64,000 nucleotides of DNA from Spirogloea muscicola (Eukaryota; Streptophyta; Zygnematophyceae; Spirogloeales; Spirogloeaceae), in contig WELB01000058.1 of the NCBI GenBank assembly GCA_009602725.1, forward strand, positions 444,088 to 508,087. The letters are read 5' to 3'. A model generated the notes under the pieces. That model was given only the letters and a program-made list of their open reading frames with translations. It had not been told where the DNA came from and made no database searches. Positions within the stretch are counted from its first letter, which is position 1. Each line of letters starts with the position of its first letter. Both the position numbers and the translations under genes were made by a program. This document shows positions 60,876 through 64,000 of this stretch, one piece after another.

Positions 60876-63385
60876 ATGGGGAAGCTGGTCGAGCCAACTT
60901 CCTCGGAGACAACGCTTTTGCGGAAGGACTGCCACGCAGCTGCGCATGCAGACGAGATTCCTCGTGAGAAGGATTGGCCTGACCTGTCATCACCAATTGT
61001 CGAGAATGTACGGGCGGTAATTTTACCACCAGACTTGAACACTTTTGGGCGTGCGTTCAGGTGGGCAGGCCACTTCCTGCTATAAGCTTGCGGCCCTGCA
61101 CACTCTGAATATTGTCATCTCCTGCAAGCTTGCATATGCTTGTTATCACTTCGAAGTACGTCCCATCTTGTCAGGCTGGCACTGTAATCCTCAGTCTATT
61201 GTAGCCTATTCGCAGGCAATATGAGGAGACTCATGACCGACAGAGCAATATTGAGGAGTTTTACTTTTCAAATCATGTCAATCAGACCTTTGACTTCGTA
61301 AGTCTCAAGAAAGGCCGTTCATTGACCAATTGAAGGACATCTGCTTGCAACTTCAGATAACTGAAGGCTGATCTGCCTGTCTGCTTAGGTGGTATCCCTT
61401 GACTCGGCTTCATGGATTCAGCCCCTTCACTGGTGCTCAGCCTTTCAATGTGGCAACTGAACGTGTGTTCGTTGGCAAACACTTTGCAAGCAGGTCCAAA
61501 GAATGCACAGAGAGCACTTGCAGTTGAGTAAGGCTGTGATGAGTATTTGGGAAGCTGCTGAGCTTCTCAACCAATTTGTAGACGAGAGTGACCCTGATCT
61601 GGACGAGCCGCAGATTGAGCACCTCCTGCAAACAGCAGAAGCAATTCGGCAAGCTCATCCTGAGGATGACTGGTTTCACTTGACAGGCTTTATCCATGGT
61701 ATGCTGCAAGTCACCTTCGCTTGCAGCACTCAGCACCAAGTGTTGTGCAGTCGCAGCAGGGTTGCATTGTTCCTCCACTTGATCAGTGAGGCCCACACAG
61801 AACAGGCGACGCACTTTGGCTGGCAGCTTTGAGACACTACCTAAAGAGCTTGTTCACTAGCAAGCTTCTATATTCCATTGCAGCTGAGGCCTACACTTAT
61901 ATCCATCAGCCTGTTCGGAAGGAGCGCAAGCTCATTCATTCTTCAGATCTACTTACATCTGTGCAGGACACTAAGGTGCAAGTTCTATCACGTGTGCAGA
62001 TTTGGGGAAGGTTTTGTTGCACCCCAAGTGGGGTAGCCAACAACAATGGGCAGTTGTGGGTGAGTCCTTTATCTTTCTCAGTCACAGAGATCAATTGTTG
62101 TCGCTCATGAATGCATCTGTACTTACCTGTGTTTGTGAAGGCCAAGGCTGACCATGACTTCTTGCTGGTCGTAGATCATGTAAGCGGGTTGTGCTTGCAT
62201 GTGTGTGAAGCAATGCTCCATTGACTTGATGTGAGAGTGTAGAACTCCACTGAGGCAGTATTAGCCATCCCCAGTCTATCGCTGCAAGTCAGTATTCCAT
62301 TGGCCTGTTTTGTCTGTGTGCAGGTGACACTTTTCCAGTAGGCTGCAGGTTTGATGATAGAATAGTACACTACAAGTACTTTGCTTACAATAAGGACAAC
62401 AGAGAGGAAAGATACTGCACAAGCAATGGTGTGTACAGCCCTGGTTGTGGTCTTGACAATGTCAACATGTCATGGGGACATGATGAGTACATGTATCAGG
62501 TTTGCCCCAGACTTACACCTACCTGATATTGTGGAATTACCATGTCAAGTACATTGGCAAAGTATCATAGCTGTGTCGGCTTGCAGCAATTGCAATTGTT
62601 GCAGCAAGGACTGATCAGCTGACCTAGGCATGTCTACCAAGTGTGCATAAAGTACGTTGGCAAAGTATCATAGCTGTGTCGGCTTGCAGCAAGGACTGGT
62701 CAGCCGACCTAGGCATGTCTACCAAGTGTGCATAGTGATTACTTAGTATCCGTTGTTGCGTCCTGTGAAGAATAACCTGCGTCTTTGTGTGGGTGACACT
62801 GGATCCTCTGTGAGCACCAGATAGATAAGGGTTATGCTATCACAAGGGGAGACTGATTAACTTCTTTGGCTGTTGGCATCAGGTCATGGTGAGAAATGGC
62901 ACAAAGCTCCCTCCTCAGGCCCTATTTATTGTCCGTTATCATTCCTTCTATGGTGAGAAGCTCAATATGCAGCGCCACATGTTGCTTGCTTACATAATCC
63001 ATTGGACGACCTTCTACTTCAAATTACATGTGACAGTCATTTTCTGGCTCTCTGCAGCACTGCATAAAGAAGGCGCTTACCAACATCTGCTCAGTGACTC
63101 TGACAGACAAATGCTACCTTGGCTGCACGAATTTAAGTGTGTATTTGCAACATGTTGACCAACTGTGATATGGTTCCTGTAACATGGGCTGGGCTATAAA
63201 ATCACAAGAGAGATTGAAACGTATTGCAGTCTGTCATTTCTGGACTTGCAAATGCCTCAAAATTAGACTGAACGAGGTCACTCTTGTTGGTGTGACTGGG
63301 CAGCAAGCACGACCTGTACAGCAAGAGCAAAGTCCGCTGTTCAATACATGAGTTGAGGCCGTACTATCAGTCTCTTATTGACAAG
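60876..63385 (+). CDS. MIOX: Myo-inositol oxygenase (MIOX), 3' end not located
   Basis: Di-iron enzyme that cleaves myo-inositol to D-glucuronate, feeding UDP-glucuronate and cell-wall or ascorbate pathways. The ATG at 60876 is the likely start. Exons with matching phases: to 61060 ([14 protein letters not shown]), 61216-61297 ([20 protein letters not shown]), 61494-61698 ([35 protein letters not shown]), 62000-62059 ([19 protein letters not shown]), 62324-62499 ([28 protein letters not shown]), 62883-62952 ([15 protein letters not shown]), 63060-63136 and 63304-63385 ([23 protein letters not shown]). The metal ligands known for the family are present: the His of AHPE, the HD pair split across the 61698/62000 intron, the His of WGHDEY, the His of RYHSFY and the Asp of KHDLY. 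The usual short ending after LIDK (FP..L.W) was not found; it may lie in a small exon after 63385 or beyond the window. Confidence 0.95.
62548..62735. repeat. Tandem duplication inside a MIOX intron
   Basis: Copy 1 (62548-62650) and copy 2 (62651-62735) share agtac.ttggcaaagtatc at the start and gacctaggcatgtctaccaa near the end. Copy 1 carries about 18 extra bases (aattgcaattgttgcagc), themselves a partial local duplication. The intron lies between the exons ending at 62499 and starting at 62883. Confidence 0.9.
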
Positions 63386-64000
63386 GTGAATACACCTGCA
63401 ATTGCAAGCTGAGTGCATTAGTACATGACGCTGAGTTGCTAGATTGCAGCAATGCATGTTATTGTCCGCATCTGCACTTTCGTACTGCTTGTGTGGCTAT
63501 GTTGACTTCCATGACGATTACTTCATCGGGTGCTACAGTACTTCCCTTCCACACTTTGCTGGTGAGGGAGGGCGTCATCTTTGATTCCCCCATATTCAGG
63601 TGTCTCTGCCTGTGCGAGGGGCCTTTTGCCCGCCATAGCTATTGTTGAGCCCCTGCTTCTTCTCCGCAGTTGCCAAGGTCCTGCTTCCAGCAACCGCTCC
63701 TCTTGTGATTCTTTTGCCCTCTTGTCTTATATTTGTTTCCGGCCATGTCGACAAAATCTGAAGCGCATAAGGATTCCCTGTGACAATTTATATTTCATTC
63801 ATTCTTTAATAACATATACAAGCTTTCAAGGTCTTCAGTACCACCTGAGCACTTGTGAGCTAGGCGACAACTGATACGACTGTGGTGCAGTGTCTGTACT
63901 CTTGATGCCTTGACTCATCGGACTCCATTTCCGACCACACCGCCAGGCAGTTAGCAGTGTTGCCGCCTTGAATAATTCACAGGTGTAGCTGAGCGATAGG
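63386..64000. other. Region after the last recognised MIOX exon
   Basis: Should contain the final MIOX codons and 3' UTR. I could not identify a terminal exon with the expected hydrophobic ending, and no other gene is visible before the window ends. Confidence 0.4.

Overview
This is a nuclear window from an intron-rich green-lineage eukaryote, most likely a streptophyte alga; the species cannot be named from the sequence. The genes have many short-to-medium GT-AG introns, often ending in tgcag. Their closest recognisable relatives are plant proteins: a PRP22 helicase that matches plant PRP22 motif by motif, a kinesin-14 with a calponin-homology domain (plant KCH type), a plant-style IST1-like ESCRT protein, a seed-maturation-protein (SMP) type LEA protein, myo-inositol oxygenase, and a relative of the plant-specific At2g12400-type membrane proteins. 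Exon ends and promoter regions are GC-rich with CCG/GGC tracts; introns are closer to 50% GC.

Layout. 1-122 is a pure T run. 138-6509 (+) is an endosomal-type Na+/H+ exchanger (NHX5/6 class). 6510-11110 holds no convincing gene, one minus-strand repeat copy (about 7175-7445) and microsatellites (10500-10731). 11111-14639 (+) is a multi-exon gene I do not recognise. 15612-23705 (-) is the large KCH kinesin. 24311-26812 is a dense cluster of interspersed repeats. 26970-30799 (+) encodes a protein with two NAP (nucleosome assembly protein) folds in tandem. 31385-32200 is more repeats. 32625-36295 (+) is the IST1-like gene. 36570-37560 is repeat-rich. 37760 to about 38840 (+) is the SMP/LEA gene. 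39900-41640 is repeat-rich. 42362-46700 (+) is the multi-pass membrane protein. 47368-52633 (-) is PRP22, whose 5' end is lost in a 592-base N gap (52634-53225). 53477-58390 (+) is a mitochondrial-type dihydrolipoamide acyltransferase (E2). 58645-59396 (-) is a small uncertain gene. 59690-60350 holds repeats and a GC-rich palindromic segment. 60876 to at least 63385 (+) is myo-inositol oxygenase.

The genes are unrelated housekeeping or cell-biology genes (ion transport, microtubule motor, chromatin chaperone, ESCRT trafficking, stress protein, splicing, central metabolism, inositol catabolism). There is no operon-like logic. The space between them is shaped by one repeat family: a roughly 75-bp hairpin-bearing segment present at least 25 times in both orientations. 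Several copies lie just downstream of the stop codon of a conserved protein tail that recurs 4-6 times and differs mainly at synonymous positions. This looks like the 3' end of a 5'-truncating mobile element that I cannot assign to a family. The most unusual host gene is the tandem NAP protein: splice phases join the two folds into one reading frame.

Exon borders below were read by eye from splice motifs and reading phase; treat them as approximate unless a phase match is stated.
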